DNA from: Bacteroidia bacterium | GTDB taxonomy: Bacteria; Bacteroidota; Bacteroidia; Chitinophagales; Saprospiraceae | Direction of reading: 5' to 3' | Assembly: GCA_030429045.1 (NCBI GenBank) | Contig: JAUIEA010000008.1 | Coordinates: forward strand, 1 to 60,218 | DNA: 60,218 bases | Part shown: piece after piece, positions 8,270 to 16,145 of the stretch | Layout: the number at the start of each line of letters is the position of its first letter | Position numbering within the stretch: position 1 is the stretch's first letter | The notes under the pieces: generated by a model | Databases searched by the model: none | Seen by the model: the letters and a program-made list of their open reading frames with translations, nothing else | Told to the model about the DNA's origin: nothing | Translations under genes and position numbers: made by a program

Positions 8270-9382
8270 ATGCGTATCGCCATTAATACAAGGATGCTCC
8301 TCCCCAACAAGCTCGAAGGTATCGGGTGGTACACCTATGAGGTGGTCCGTCGCATGGTGGAAGCCCATCCCGAACACCAGTTCATTTTCTTTTTTGACCG
8401 GGCTTATGACCCCGAATTTGTCTTTGCCCCCAATGTGGAACCGGTGGTCCTGCATCCTCCTGCCCGCCACCCCTTCCTGTTTATGATCTGGTTCGACTGG
8501 GCCATTCCCAGGGCACTGAAGCGGCATCGGGCAGATCTCTTTTTCTCTCCGGACGGGTTTCTCAGCCTGCGCACCACAGTGCCCACCTTACTGACGGTAC
8601 ATGATCTGGCCTACAAGCACTTCCCCCATCAGGTATCCCGACTGGATCGGTGGTATTATCAGCGGTTTATGCCCCGATTTATGCAGCGTGCCGAAAAGAT
8701 CGTCACGGTCAGTGAAGCCACCCGTCATGATGTGATCGAGAGCGGTATTGATCCGGGAAAGGTTTCGGTGAGTTATAATGGTGCGAACCCGCGATTTACA
8801 GTTCAGGGAGAAGAAGATCGGCAACGCATCCGGGAGGAATTCACCCAGGGAGAAGCGTATTTCCTGTATGTCGGGGCCATCCACCCTCGCAAGAATGTCA
8901 CCCGGTTGGTCAGGGCGTTCACCCGGTTCAAGGCGACAACGGGCCAGCCTCATCGGCTGGTCCTCCTGGGCAGGATGGCCTGGATGGCAGAGGATACCCG
9001 GGCGGCTATTGCCGAATCCGCCTATCGCGATGAGATCATTCAGGTGGGTTATCAGGGGGATGACCTGCCTGCCTTCTATAGCGGTGCGGAGGCCCTGGTC
9101 TATGTGTCCCTGTTTGAGGGGTTCGGGATACCCATCGTGGAGGCCATGGGTTGTGAGACAGCAGTGATCACTTCTGATCGGTCATCCATGGCCGAAGTCG
9201 CCGGTGATGCGGCTATTCTGGTAGATCCGGAGTCGGAAGGTGCCATTGCAGAAGGGATGGCCCGACTGGTCCAGGAGCCCGGATTGCGTACCACCCTGAT
9301 CCAGAGAGGCCAGGAACGAAGAAAGCAGTTTGACTGGGACCGGACAGCCCGGGAGGTATGGTCTTTGCTGGAAGAGATGTAA
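8270..9382 (+). CDS. Glycosyltransferase family 4 (GT-B fold)
   Basis: This 370-residue cytoplasmic glycosyltransferase is of the mannosyltransferase-like GT4 family. The N-terminal acceptor domain begins with MRIAINTRMLL. The C-terminal donor domain shows FLYVGAIHPRKNVTRLVRAF, the family-defining FEGFGIPIVEAM (E-x7-E type motif), and SSMAEVAGDAAILVDP. The ATG at 8270 is the natural start; a TTG 30 bases upstream is less likely. A TACTTTTG box at 8235-8242 fits a Bacteroidota -7 element. With the flippase at 9605-11086 it may belong to surface polysaccharide assembly. The sugar specificity cannot be read from the sequence. Confidence 0.88.
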   Translation: MRIAINTRMLLPNKLEGIGWYTYEVVRRMVEAHPEHQFIFFFDRAYDPEFVFAPNVEPVVLHPPARHPFLFMIWFDWAIPRALKRHRADLFFSPDGFLSLRTTVPTLLTVHDLAYKHFPHQVSRLDRWYYQRFMPRFMQRAEKIVTVSEATRHDVIESGIDPGKVSVSYNGANPRFTVQGEEDRQRIREEFTQGEAYFLYVGAIHPRKNVTRLVRAFTRFKATTGQPHRLVLLGRMAWMAEDTRAAIAESAYRDEIIQVGYQGDDLPAFYSGAEALVYVSLFEGFGIPIVEAMGCETAVITSDRSSMAEVAGDAAILVDPESEGAIAEGMARLVQEPGLRTTLIQRGQERRKQFDWDRTAREVWSLLEEM

Positions 9383-9439
9383 AGACATAAGTAGAGGAAC
9401 GGTTACCTTTGGGGTCCGATCGACGAAATCGACGAATAC

Positions 9440-9604
9440 ATGGGAAAAGCAGCTCGTTATCGATATGTAAGCCGACGTGAGAAGTGGACACGTGCCAAGC
9501 GGAATGTCAATCTGGTATTGATCTTCGCTGGGCTGTGGGGGCTGCTATGGATGTTCATGAAGCGGCATGAGATCATCAGCTGGTTGAAGACGTATACGTA
9601 TTGA
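9440..9604 (+). CDS. Small basic single-span membrane protein, 54 residues
   Basis: A short open frame begins at ATG 9440 and stops at TGA 9602-9604. The product starts with a strongly basic segment (MGKAARYRYVSRREKWTRAK) and then has one hydrophobic stretch at about residues 23-40 (NLVLIFAGLWGLLWMFM), ending with a short polar tail. A TACCTTTG promoter box lies at 9404-9411. The stop codon abuts the stop of the convergent flippase gene at 9605 with no spacer. The positive-inside pattern predicts a cytoplasmic N-terminus. The function is unknown. Confidence 0.7.
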   Translation: MGKAARYRYVSRREKWTRAKRNVNLVLIFAGLWGLLWMFMKRHEIISWLKTYTY

Positions 9605-11086
9605 TCAGGCGCCATCATCCGGTTGCATCTTCCGGATCTTCTGGTATTCCGGCCATCCCCACCCCAGGGCAAAGAGCAGCGTAATGCCGACATAACTGGC
9701 AAAGCGTCCGGCATCCGGCAGGTGTTCCAAAGAATACCGGGCAACGGTGGTGACCAGGAGGGCAGACAGAATGAACAGGGCCATGCGCCCCAGAGGGTAG
9801 GGCACCGGATAGTGTTTCTGCCCCCAGGAATAACTCACAATGACCATCAGTGCATAGCAGACCAGGGTGGTCCAGGCAGAGGCCAGATACCCGAACTGCG
9901 GGATGAAGAGGGCATTGCCGATAATGGTGATCCCCGCACCACCAATGGCGATCCATGCCCCGGATCGGGTTTTATCGGTCAGTTTGTACCAGACTGAAAA
10001 ATTGTAATACAGACCGAGCAATATATTGGCAGTCAGCAGGATCGGCAGGATCTTCAGGCCCTCGTGGTAGGAGCTGCCCGACCGCCCGATCAGAAACTTC
10101 AGCCAGTCCTGGAAGAGGAGGATGACCACCAGCCCGATGCTGGCGGCGAGTGTAAACAGCCGGGATACCCGGGCATAGGTCAGCTGGGCATTTTTGGAAC
10201 TGGACTCCCGAAAGAAGAAGGGCTCGGCTGCATATCGAAAGGCCTGGGTAAACAGGGCGATCACCATGGCCAGGCGATAGTTGGCGGAATAGATACCGAT
10301 CTGAGCCCGAACCTCGTCATCGGTTCCGGGCAGAAGAAAACGCAGGAGTTGGCGATCGAGCATTTCATTGATGACGCCAGCGAAAGCCACCAGGATGAGG
10401 GGTGCGGCATATCGGAACATGGGCCGAAAGAGGTCCTTTCCAGCGGTGTGAAGGAGGAAGCGAAGGTCCCTGGATACGAGCAGGAAAGTGATGGCTGAGC
10501 CGATCAGATTGGCCCAGAGCACCAGGATCAGGCGGCTTTCCGGATAGAGCCAGGGTGCTGCCAGTTGATCGAGGAACATGGGCAGAACCAACAGGAGGAG
10601 GACGTTAACGATGATATTGACCCCGATGCCGGTGATGCGGATAGCAGCAAACCGCAGAGGTCGTTGTTCGAGGCGCAGTCGGGCCAGTGGGAATTCGGTA
10701 AAGGCATCCAGGGCCAGGATCAGGGCGATGACCCTGAATTCGGGGATATAAGTCGGGAAGCCGGTCCAGGAAGCAGAGAGTGGTGCGAGCAGGAGGAGTC
10801 CGGCTGTCAGCAGGAGGATATAGCCGGTGACGGGGCGCAGAATGGCTGAATAAGCATCTGAGCGTTGTTCCCGATCCTGTCCGAACCGAAAGAATGCGGT
10901 GTCCAGCTGGAGGGTGTACAACACTTTGAGGAAGCCCATGAGGGCGTAGAAATAGGCAATGTCACCAAATTCCGCATCGACCAGGATCCAGGTGTAGAGG
11001 GGGACCAGCAGGAAATTGGCAAACCGGCCCAGGATACTGGACAATCCGTAGATCAGGGTTTCGCTGGCGAGTTTTCGGATAGACAT
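9605..11086 (-). CDS. Polysaccharide flippase (Wzx/MATE-like, MOP superfamily)
   Basis: This 493-residue inner-membrane protein has about 12-14 hydrophobic segments. The N-terminus (SETLIYGLSSILGRFANFLLVPLY) matches oligosaccharide flippases, which move lipid-linked glycans from the cytoplasmic to the periplasmic face. Charged loops (LRLEQRPLRF, MLDRQLLRFLLPGTDDEV) are where such transporters carry them. It is the only clear glycan exporter here and lies near a GT4 glycosyltransferase, although on the opposite strand. A TATCTTGG sequence precedes the ATG. The specific glycan is unknown. Confidence 0.88.
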   Translation of the reverse strand: MSIRKLASETLIYGLSSILGRFANFLLVPLYTWILVDAEFGDIAYFYALMGFLKVLYTLQLDTAFFRFGQDREQRSDAYSAILRPVTGYILLLTAGLLLLAPLSASWTGFPTYIPEFRVIALILALDAFTEFPLARLRLEQRPLRFAAIRITGIGVNIIVNVLLLLVLPMFLDQLAAPWLYPESRLILVLWANLIGSAITFLLVSRDLRFLLHTAGKDLFRPMFRYAAPLILVAFAGVINEMLDRQLLRFLLPGTDDEVRAQIGIYSANYRLAMVIALFTQAFRYAAEPFFFRESSSKNAQLTYARVSRLFTLAASIGLVVILLFQDWLKFLIGRSGSSYHEGLKILPILLTANILLGLYYNFSVWYKLTDKTRSGAWIAIGGAGITIIGNALFIPQFGYLASAWTTLVCYALMVIVSYSWGQKHYPVPYPLGRMALFILSALLVTTVARYSLEHLPDAGRFASYVGITLLFALGWGWPEYQKIRKMQPDDGA

Positions 11087-11430
11087 AGGGCCTGTTACCT
11101 GGGCGCCAAGATAGAGGTAATATTAATGGGTAATCACACGAATGCGAGCGTCTGCCGACCATTAGGTCAAGCCGAAAGGCAGAAGTCGGAAGGCGGAAAT
11201 TTGAAGTGGTTTATTGACCACTCAGGCACATATATTCTTGTCACTGCAGTAGTCGGTATTTGGCAAGGGACAGAATCGGCATCAGTTGAGAACAAGAAAG
11301 TCCACCTAGAAACTCCCCGTTTGGAGACTCTTAGTGGACTTTCTTTTACTTCAGCAGAGGATTTGTTCCCTCTGGTAACCTTTATATTTCACGGCTTCAG
11401 TGACCTCAGTGACTGAGTGGTAAAAACAAA
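11087..11430. other. Intergenic region between rng and the flippase gene
   Basis: About 344 bp with no credible gene. It contains a purine-rich phrase (around 11175-11205) and the strong hairpin described separately at 11294-11345. The right-hand part is the 3' end of the rng transcript; the left part holds the flippase promoter. Confidence 0.6.
11294..11345. terminator. Strong hairpin terminator downstream of rng
   Basis: Arms AAGAAAGTCCAC and GTGGACTTTCTT, with a further partly paired inner part (CTAGAAACTCC / GGAGACTCTTAG). A- and T-rich ends are present on both sides. It lies 85 bp after the rng stop on the minus strand. Confidence 0.85.
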
Positions 11431-12984
11431 TTAAAGCCGAATCTCGTCTTCGTTCTCGTCGTAGAACACATATTTGGTAATGGGGAAGTCGCTGTTTCCG
11501 TACACCGGTATCCATTTGTAGTAGTGTCCGTACCACTTCCGTTGGGCCTTCCGGAAGTTTTGCTTGAGGAAGGCTTCGATGAATGGATGTACATGGAGAG
11601 AAACCTTGGCCCGTGCCCGGTTCTGCATGATGAAATCCAGATCGCGTTCGATGTCTTCCGTCACAAGAACGGTGGCATTGACATTTCCGGTTCCGCTGCA
11701 GGTGGGGCACACCTCGGAGGTATCCACCTTGAGTTCGGGACGCACGCGTTGGCGGGTGATCTGCATCAGACCAAACTTGCTCAGGGGAAGGATGGTGTGT
11801 TGTGCACGATCGTTGTTCATAAAGCCCACCATGGCCTGATAGAGCTCCTTGCGATGCTCGGCGTTCCGCATATCGATGAAATCGATAATGATGATGCCAC
11901 CGATATCGCGAAGGCGCATTTGCCGGGCGATCTCCTTGGCCGCTTCCATATTCACGCTGAGGACGATGTTCTCCTGGCTGGCAGTGCCGCCAACCTTCGG
12001 ACCCGAGTTTACGTCGACTACGTGCATAGCCTCGGTGTGTTCGATCACCAGGTAGGCTCCGCTGGGCAGGGTGAAGGTCTTGCCAAAGGAAGACTTGATC
12101 TGCCGGCTGACACCGAAGTGTTCAAAAACCGAGCGCGTACCCTTGTAATGCGACAGGACCTTGACATGGTCCGGAGAAATCGATTCGAGGTAGCCTTTTA
12201 TATGCTGGTAGGTCTCCCGGTCATTCGTGACGATCCGGTTGAAGGACCCGTTGAGGAGATCCCGGAGGATGGAGGAAGTTTTGTCCAACTCACTGAGGAG
12301 TTTGGTCGGGGCCTTGGCTTTGTGCAGGTTCTTGTGGATCTCATTCCACTTGTTGAGCAGGCCGGTCATCTCCTCGTGAAGATCGGCGACCTTTTTGCCT
12401 TCGGCGGCTGTGCGGATGATCACCCCGAAATTTTTGGGACGAATACTTTCCACCAGCGTCGAGAGACGTCTTTTCTCTTCCTGGGTACTGACCTTTTTGG
12501 AGACAGCTACGCCTTCTGAGAAGGGGGTGAGGACCATGTATCGACCGGGGATGGTGATCTCACAGCTGAGGCGGGGACCCTTGGTCGATATGGGTTCCTT
12601 GAGGATCTGCACCAGCAGTTCATCCTTTTTGCCCAATACCTGGTCGACCTTTCCTGTTTTGACGATCTCGGGTTCCAGATCGAACTTGTCCAGAGACGGT
12701 GTGTTGTGGGCACCGGTGATGGATCGTTGGGTGAATTTGCGCAGGCTGCGCAATTTGGGGCCGAGGTCCGTATAGTGCAGGAAAGCCTCCTTGGGGTGGC
12801 CAATATCTACAAAGGCGGCATTCAGTCCGGGGATCAGTTTTCGAATCCTGCCGAGAAAGATGTCACCGACCGTAAAGTTGTCGTTGGTCTTCTGGTAATG
12901 GAGCTCCATGAGCCGGCCATCTTCCAGTATCGCTATTTCCACGACGGTAGGCGTGGAATGGATAACCAGTTCTTTTTCCACCAT
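11431..12984 (-). CDS. rng: Ribonuclease G (Rne/Rng family)
   Basis: This 517-residue endoribonuclease of the RNase E/G family acts in rRNA maturation and mRNA decay. An N-terminal S1-like domain (GDIFLGRIRKLIPGLNAAFVDIG) is followed by the catalytic core with MHVVDVNSG and GGIIIIDFIDM (acidic metal ligands). The Zn-link motif CPTCSGTG is near the C-terminus. I chose ATG 12984 (MVEKELVIHS), since an upstream in-frame start would add 25 unrelated residues. It follows HU, a TPR protein and a tiny ribosomal protein on the same strand. A hairpin at 13105-13142 lies in the leader. Confidence 0.93.
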   Translation of the reverse strand: MVEKELVIHSTPTVVEIAILEDGRLMELHYQKTNDNFTVGDIFLGRIRKLIPGLNAAFVDIGHPKEAFLHYTDLGPKLRSLRKFTQRSITGAHNTPSLDKFDLEPEIVKTGKVDQVLGKKDELLVQILKEPISTKGPRLSCEITIPGRYMVLTPFSEGVAVSKKVSTQEEKRRLSTLVESIRPKNFGVIIRTAAEGKKVADLHEEMTGLLNKWNEIHKNLHKAKAPTKLLSELDKTSSILRDLLNGSFNRIVTNDRETYQHIKGYLESISPDHVKVLSHYKGTRSVFEHFGVSRQIKSSFGKTFTLPSGAYLVIEHTEAMHVVDVNSGPKVGGTASQENIVLSVNMEAAKEIARQMRLRDIGGIIIIDFIDMRNAEHRKELYQAMVGFMNNDRAQHTILPLSKFGLMQITRQRVRPELKVDTSEVCPTCSGTGNVNATVLVTEDIERDLDFIMQNRARAKVSLHVHPFIEAFLKQNFRKAQRKWYGHYYKWIPVYGNSDFPITKYVFYDENEDEIRL

Positions 12985-13104
12985 AGAACGGTGAATGGGG
13001 GGCCCGCATTCGCTCCGGAAGTGCACCTGAGGAATAGGTAGGGAGGACGGATAGCACAAAGGCCGGAGGCTTGGGGCAACCGGCGCTGGAAGTCCTTAAA
13101 GATG

Positions 13105-13142
13105 GATCTGGCGAAATGGGCCTACTTTGGGCCCGCCAGATC
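13105..13142 (-). promoter_or_regulatory. Hairpin in the rng leader
   Basis: Nine-base perfect arms GATCTGGCG and CGCCAGATC enclose a second GGGCC/GGCCC pairing. There is no T-run after it on either strand, so it does not look like a simple terminator. It lies between the small ribosomal protein gene and rng, about 120 bases before the rng start. Confidence 0.6.
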
Positions 13143-13278
13143 GCAACCAGTCATGCGACTGATTTCATGAACCAGCGTTTTTCTTTCATGCAGCGTGGCA
13201 GTGATACCGGCTGAGAAGATCCGTTCCCCGTTCCTGATCGAAAGGGCGCATAAGCGCGCACAGGCACCGGGTTATGAA

Positions 13279-13374
13279 CTATTTGTTCTTCTTCTTGTGA
13301 CGGTTCTTCCGCAAACGCTTTTTCCGCTTGTGTGTGGCAATCTTATGCCGCTTTCTTTTTTTTCCGCAAGGCAT
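13279..13374 (-). CDS. AURKAIP1/COX24-like small ribosomal protein (mS38-like), 31 residues
   Basis: A very short frame (ATG 13372-13374, TAG 13279-13281) encodes a 31-residue, almost entirely basic peptide: MPCGKKRKRHKIATHKRKKR and then LRKNRHKKKNK. This pattern (KKRKRHK...THKRKKRLRKNRHKKK) is the signature of the AURKAIP1/COX24 domain, the bacterial counterpart of mitochondrial ribosomal protein mS38, as I recall it from Bacteroidota genomes. It lies 17 bp after the TPR gene and upstream of rng, consistent with a ribosome or RNA theme. Its size makes it easy for gene callers to miss. Confidence 0.85.
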   Translation of the reverse strand: MPCGKKRKRHKIATHKRKKRLRKNRHKKKNK

Positions 13375-13391
13375 TCTTACGCGATTTTATC

Positions 13392-14174
13392 TTACTTAAT
13401 GATATTCGTCTCACAATTGTCGTGGGCTATCTGAGCCTCTGTTTCATGGCCTGCAGCCGATTCGGCTTGGGCGAGTAGGCACCAGGTCTCCCGGTGGTCC
13501 GGACGAAGAAGGGAAGCTTTGCGCAACCGCTCAACGGCCTTATCTGTTTGTCCCGTTTGCAATGCCAGCCGTCCCAAATGATAGAGGACCGATGCATTGT
13601 CGGGGTTTAGTTTGTTCAGATCAACCATCATCAGGATCCCCTTCATGGGATTATCCTGCGGTGGTATCTCGGTGTAGAGCAGAGCCAGGTTCAGTCGGTG
13701 ATCCACGTGATCCGGTTCCAGTGAAATTGCTTTTTCCAGAGCAGAAACTGCATTTTCGAGGCAATAGGATCGAACCTTGGCATCCTGGCTTTGCTGCAGG
13801 GCCAGTGAAAATGTGGTCCCGGCAATACTCCAGGCAGCAGCGGTGCCTTCCAGCTCTGCAACTTCATTTGCATAATGACCAGCGATCGCGCCATGTCCTG
13901 CCTGATACCAGGCAGATGATAACGCTTTCAGGGTTTCCGGATCCGGAGATTCCGGGTCCAACGCCTGTTCCAGTGCCTGGATCTGATGTGCTTCGGGGCC
14001 TTGCATTTCTGCATGTGCCTGAGCTATCAGGGTTCGGACATCTGTGGTCGTGGCCGTTGCAGTTCTGGTTTTCTCGACTTGCTCAAAGGTGACTGGCTTT
14101 GTCCGAAATCCGAAATAGAGGAGGATAACAGCCAGTAAAGCAACCAGGAGCGCCAGAAATTGCGGTCGCCGCAT
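13392..14174 (-). CDS. Membrane-anchored TPR protein
   Basis: This 260-residue protein has one N-terminal transmembrane segment (about residues 7-22, FLALLVALLAVILLYFGF). Its C-terminal half contains tetratricopeptide repeats: ALEKAISLEPDHVDHRLNLA, SVLYHLGRLALQTGQTDKAVERL and ETWCLLAQAESAAGHETEA, each with the A/G/Y spacing of TPRs. TPR proteins act as interaction scaffolds; a partner is not shown here. Its ATG overlaps the stop codon of the HU gene (TAATG), so the two are very probably co-translated. The conserved setting next to HU and rng suggests a housekeeping role. Confidence 0.82.
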   Translation of the reverse strand: MRRPQFLALLVALLAVILLYFGFRTKPVTFEQVEKTRTATATTTDVRTLIAQAHAEMQGPEAHQIQALEQALDPESPDPETLKALSSAWYQAGHGAIAGHYANEVAELEGTAAAWSIAGTTFSLALQQSQDAKVRSYCLENAVSALEKAISLEPDHVDHRLNLALLYTEIPPQDNPMKGILMMVDLNKLNPDNASVLYHLGRLALQTGQTDKAVERLRKASLLRPDHRETWCLLAQAESAAGHETEAQIAHDNCETNIIK

Positions 14175-14485
14175 TAATCGTCAGATTCTTCTGAAGGCAG
14201 TTCGGTCACATTTCCTTTGACCTGTTCTACAAACACCTTGGCCGGCTTGAAAGACGGAATGAAATGTTCCGGAATTTCAATAGCCATATTTTTCTTGATG
14301 TGACGGCCGATCTTTTTCGCCCGTTTTTTAATAACGAAGGAGCCGAAGCCCCGGATATAGACATTCTCTCCTTCGGAGAGAGAACTTTTGACCTCTTTGA
14401 AGAAGGTTTCCAATGTCACCAGGACATCAACCTTGGGGACGCCTGTTTTTTCAGCGATGGCATTGACCAAATCAGCCTTTCTCAT
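14174..14485 (-). CDS. HU/IHF-family DNA-binding protein
   Basis: This 103-residue nucleoid protein of the HU family binds and bends DNA as a dimer. The start MRKADLVNAIAEKTGVPKVD is typical. The core has VYIRGFGSFVIKKRAKKIGRHIKK, the strand and arm region that contacts DNA, followed by HFIPSFKPAKVFVEQV. An acidic tail (LPSEESDD) extends beyond the usual length of about 90 residues. It is the first gene of a minus-strand cluster with the TPR protein, the mS38-like protein and rng. The upstream gap to yicC (14486-14659) holds divergent promoters. Confidence 0.92.
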   Translation of the reverse strand: MRKADLVNAIAEKTGVPKVDVLVTLETFFKEVKSSLSEGENVYIRGFGSFVIKKRAKKIGRHIKKNMAIEIPEHFIPSFKPAKVFVEQVKGNVTELPSEESDD

Positions 14486-14630
14486 TAGGGCGCTGGTTTA
14501 TAATCAGTTATGAATGATTTTCTCCTTACGGAAAAAGCGGTTGCAAAGATCGCCTTTTTTTTGGTTTCAGGAAAGAGCAAGTGAAAAAAAATTATGCTGA
14601 GTGGCTGGATTTCAAGCAGATGTGATTGGC

Positions 14631-14638
14631 TATCTTTG
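14631..14638 (+). promoter_or_regulatory. Bacteroidota-type -7 box before yicC
   Basis: TATCTTTG matches the TAnnTTTG consensus of the Bacteroidota major sigma factor and lies 21 bases before the yicC start. A convincing -33 TTG is not seen. Confidence 0.5.
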
Positions 14639-14659
14639 CTTTTTATTCAACACAGCTGC

Positions 14660-15538
14660 ATGTTGCACTCCATGACCGCCTACGGGCGGGCCACCGCACA
14701 CTCTGGCCAGATCAAGTCAGAAGTGGAACTGCGATCCGTCAATTCCAAATTTCTCGATCTCCGGATCAAGATGCCCCTTCTCTTCAAAGATAAGGAAATG
14801 GAAATTCGTCAGCTCGTCACCACACATGTGGAACGCGGGAAGGTCGAATTGAACATCACCATCACCGGATCGGAAAATGCGGTAGAGGCCCCCAGGATCG
14901 ATCCTGTCCTGTTTAAGAAGTACGTCCGGGAGATCCAGGCCCTGTCCGAGGAACTCAACCTCCCCACCGGTGATATCATTACCCAGGTCCTGCGCATTCC
15001 GCAAGTGCTGTCTCCCGGCGAAATCGGCTCCTCCGAAGTCGAATGGCAATTGACTCATCAGGCCTTACTGGAGGCATTTCAATCTTTCATTCACTTTCGT
15101 AAAACCGAAGGTGCAGCCATGGCCTCTGACCTGGTGCTCCGCATCGAATCCATCCAGGCCCTGATCGAACAGTTGACCCCCCTCGAAAATGAACGGATCA
15201 ACAAGACCCGATCTCGCATCCGCCAGAACCTGGCGGAATTCCTCGAGAACGAACAGGTAGACCACAATCGATACGAACAGGAAATCCTGTTCTACCTGGA
15301 AAAGATGGATATCAACGAAGAAAAGGTTCGCCTCGGACAGCACTGCCTCTATTTCCTCCAGGAAATTGAAGCCGACGACCGGGAAAAAGGGCGAAAACTC
15401 AATTTTATCAGCCAGGAGATCGGACGTGAGATCAATACCCTGGGGGCCAAGGCATATGACTCTGGCATTCAGCAGATCGTCATTCTCATGAAAAATGAAC
15501 TGGAGAAGATCAAAGAACAACTGGCCAATATTTTATGA
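14660..15538 (+). CDS. yicC: YicC/YloC-family endoribonuclease
   Basis: This 292-residue protein belongs to the YicC family, for which endoribonuclease activity has been reported. It begins MLHSMTAYGRA, the family's near-invariant start. It contains ELRSVNSKFLDLRIKMP, later VDHNRYEQEILFYLEKMDINEE, and ends with the conserved REINTLGAKAYDSGIQQIVILMKNELEKIKEQ. I chose the ATG at 14660 because an earlier in-frame ATG (14594) would add 22 residues ahead of that start. The stop overlaps the start of gmk (ATGA), a pairing common in bacteria, so the two are co-translated. Confidence 0.92.
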   Translation: MLHSMTAYGRATAHSGQIKSEVELRSVNSKFLDLRIKMPLLFKDKEMEIRQLVTTHVERGKVELNITITGSENAVEAPRIDPVLFKKYVREIQALSEELNLPTGDIITQVLRIPQVLSPGEIGSSEVEWQLTHQALLEAFQSFIHFRKTEGAAMASDLVLRIESIQALIEQLTPLENERINKTRSRIRQNLAEFLENEQVDHNRYEQEILFYLEKMDINEEKVRLGQHCLYFLQEIEADDREKGRKLNFISQEIGREINTLGAKAYDSGIQQIVILMKNELEKIKEQLANIL

Positions 15539-16113
15539 GCAAATCGGGTAAACTGCTGATTATCACGGCACCCTCAGGCGCCGGGAAAACCACTATTGTC
15601 AAACATCTGCTCCAGACGCTGCCTGCTTTGCGCTTTTCTGTTTCGGCAACCAACCGGCCACGCCGGCCGATGGAGATCAATGGAAGAGACTATTACTTTC
15701 TCACCACAGACAGGTTTCTCCACATGGTGGACCAGGGGGCATTTCTGGAATGGGAAGAGGTCTATACCCATCAGTACTACGGGACCCTGCGCAGTGAGGT
15801 CGACCGGATCCTGGCAGAAGGCAAAACCGTCATTTTTGACATTGATGTCAAAGGTGCACTCAATTTGAAAATGACCTACGGGGATAAAGCATTGGCCGTT
15901 TTTATCCAGCCACCCTCCCTGGATGAACTGATCCATCGCTTGAAAAAGCGGAAGACGGAGGACGAAGCAAGCCTGAAAAAACGGATCGACAGGGCCACCC
16001 ATGAATTGACCTACCGCAGCGAATTTGATTGTACCATCATCAATGAAGACCTTTCTGTTGCCCTGGAAGAAGCCACTTCACTGGTCCGGTACTTTATTGG
16101 TGAAACTGAATGA
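15535..16113 (+). CDS. gmk: Guanylate kinase
   Basis: This 192-residue enzyme phosphorylates GMP to GDP with ATP. The P-loop APSGAGKTT is at residues 12-20, followed by the GMP-binding SVSATNRPRRP and GRDYYFLT, then EWEEVYTHQYYGT and VIFDIDVKGALNLK. The lid has KKRKTEDEASLKKR. Its start overlaps the yicC stop by four bases, and a corA-like gene follows after about 30 bp, so the three probably form one transcript. Confidence 0.95.
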   Translation: MSKSGKLLIITAPSGAGKTTIVKHLLQTLPALRFSVSATNRPRRPMEINGRDYYFLTTDRFLHMVDQGAFLEWEEVYTHQYYGTLRSEVDRILAEGKTVIFDIDVKGALNLKMTYGDKALAVFIQPPSLDELIHRLKKRKTEDEASLKKRIDRATHELTYRSEFDCTIINEDLSVALEEATSLVRYFIGETE

Positions 16114-16145
16114 TGGAGAGCGTCAGATCTCAATACTGAACAAAG

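Noticed and set aside
13195-13434. A 79-codon plus-strand frame across the mS38-like gene
   Set aside because: It overlaps the conserved small gene and the TPR gene on the other strand and has no family likeness.
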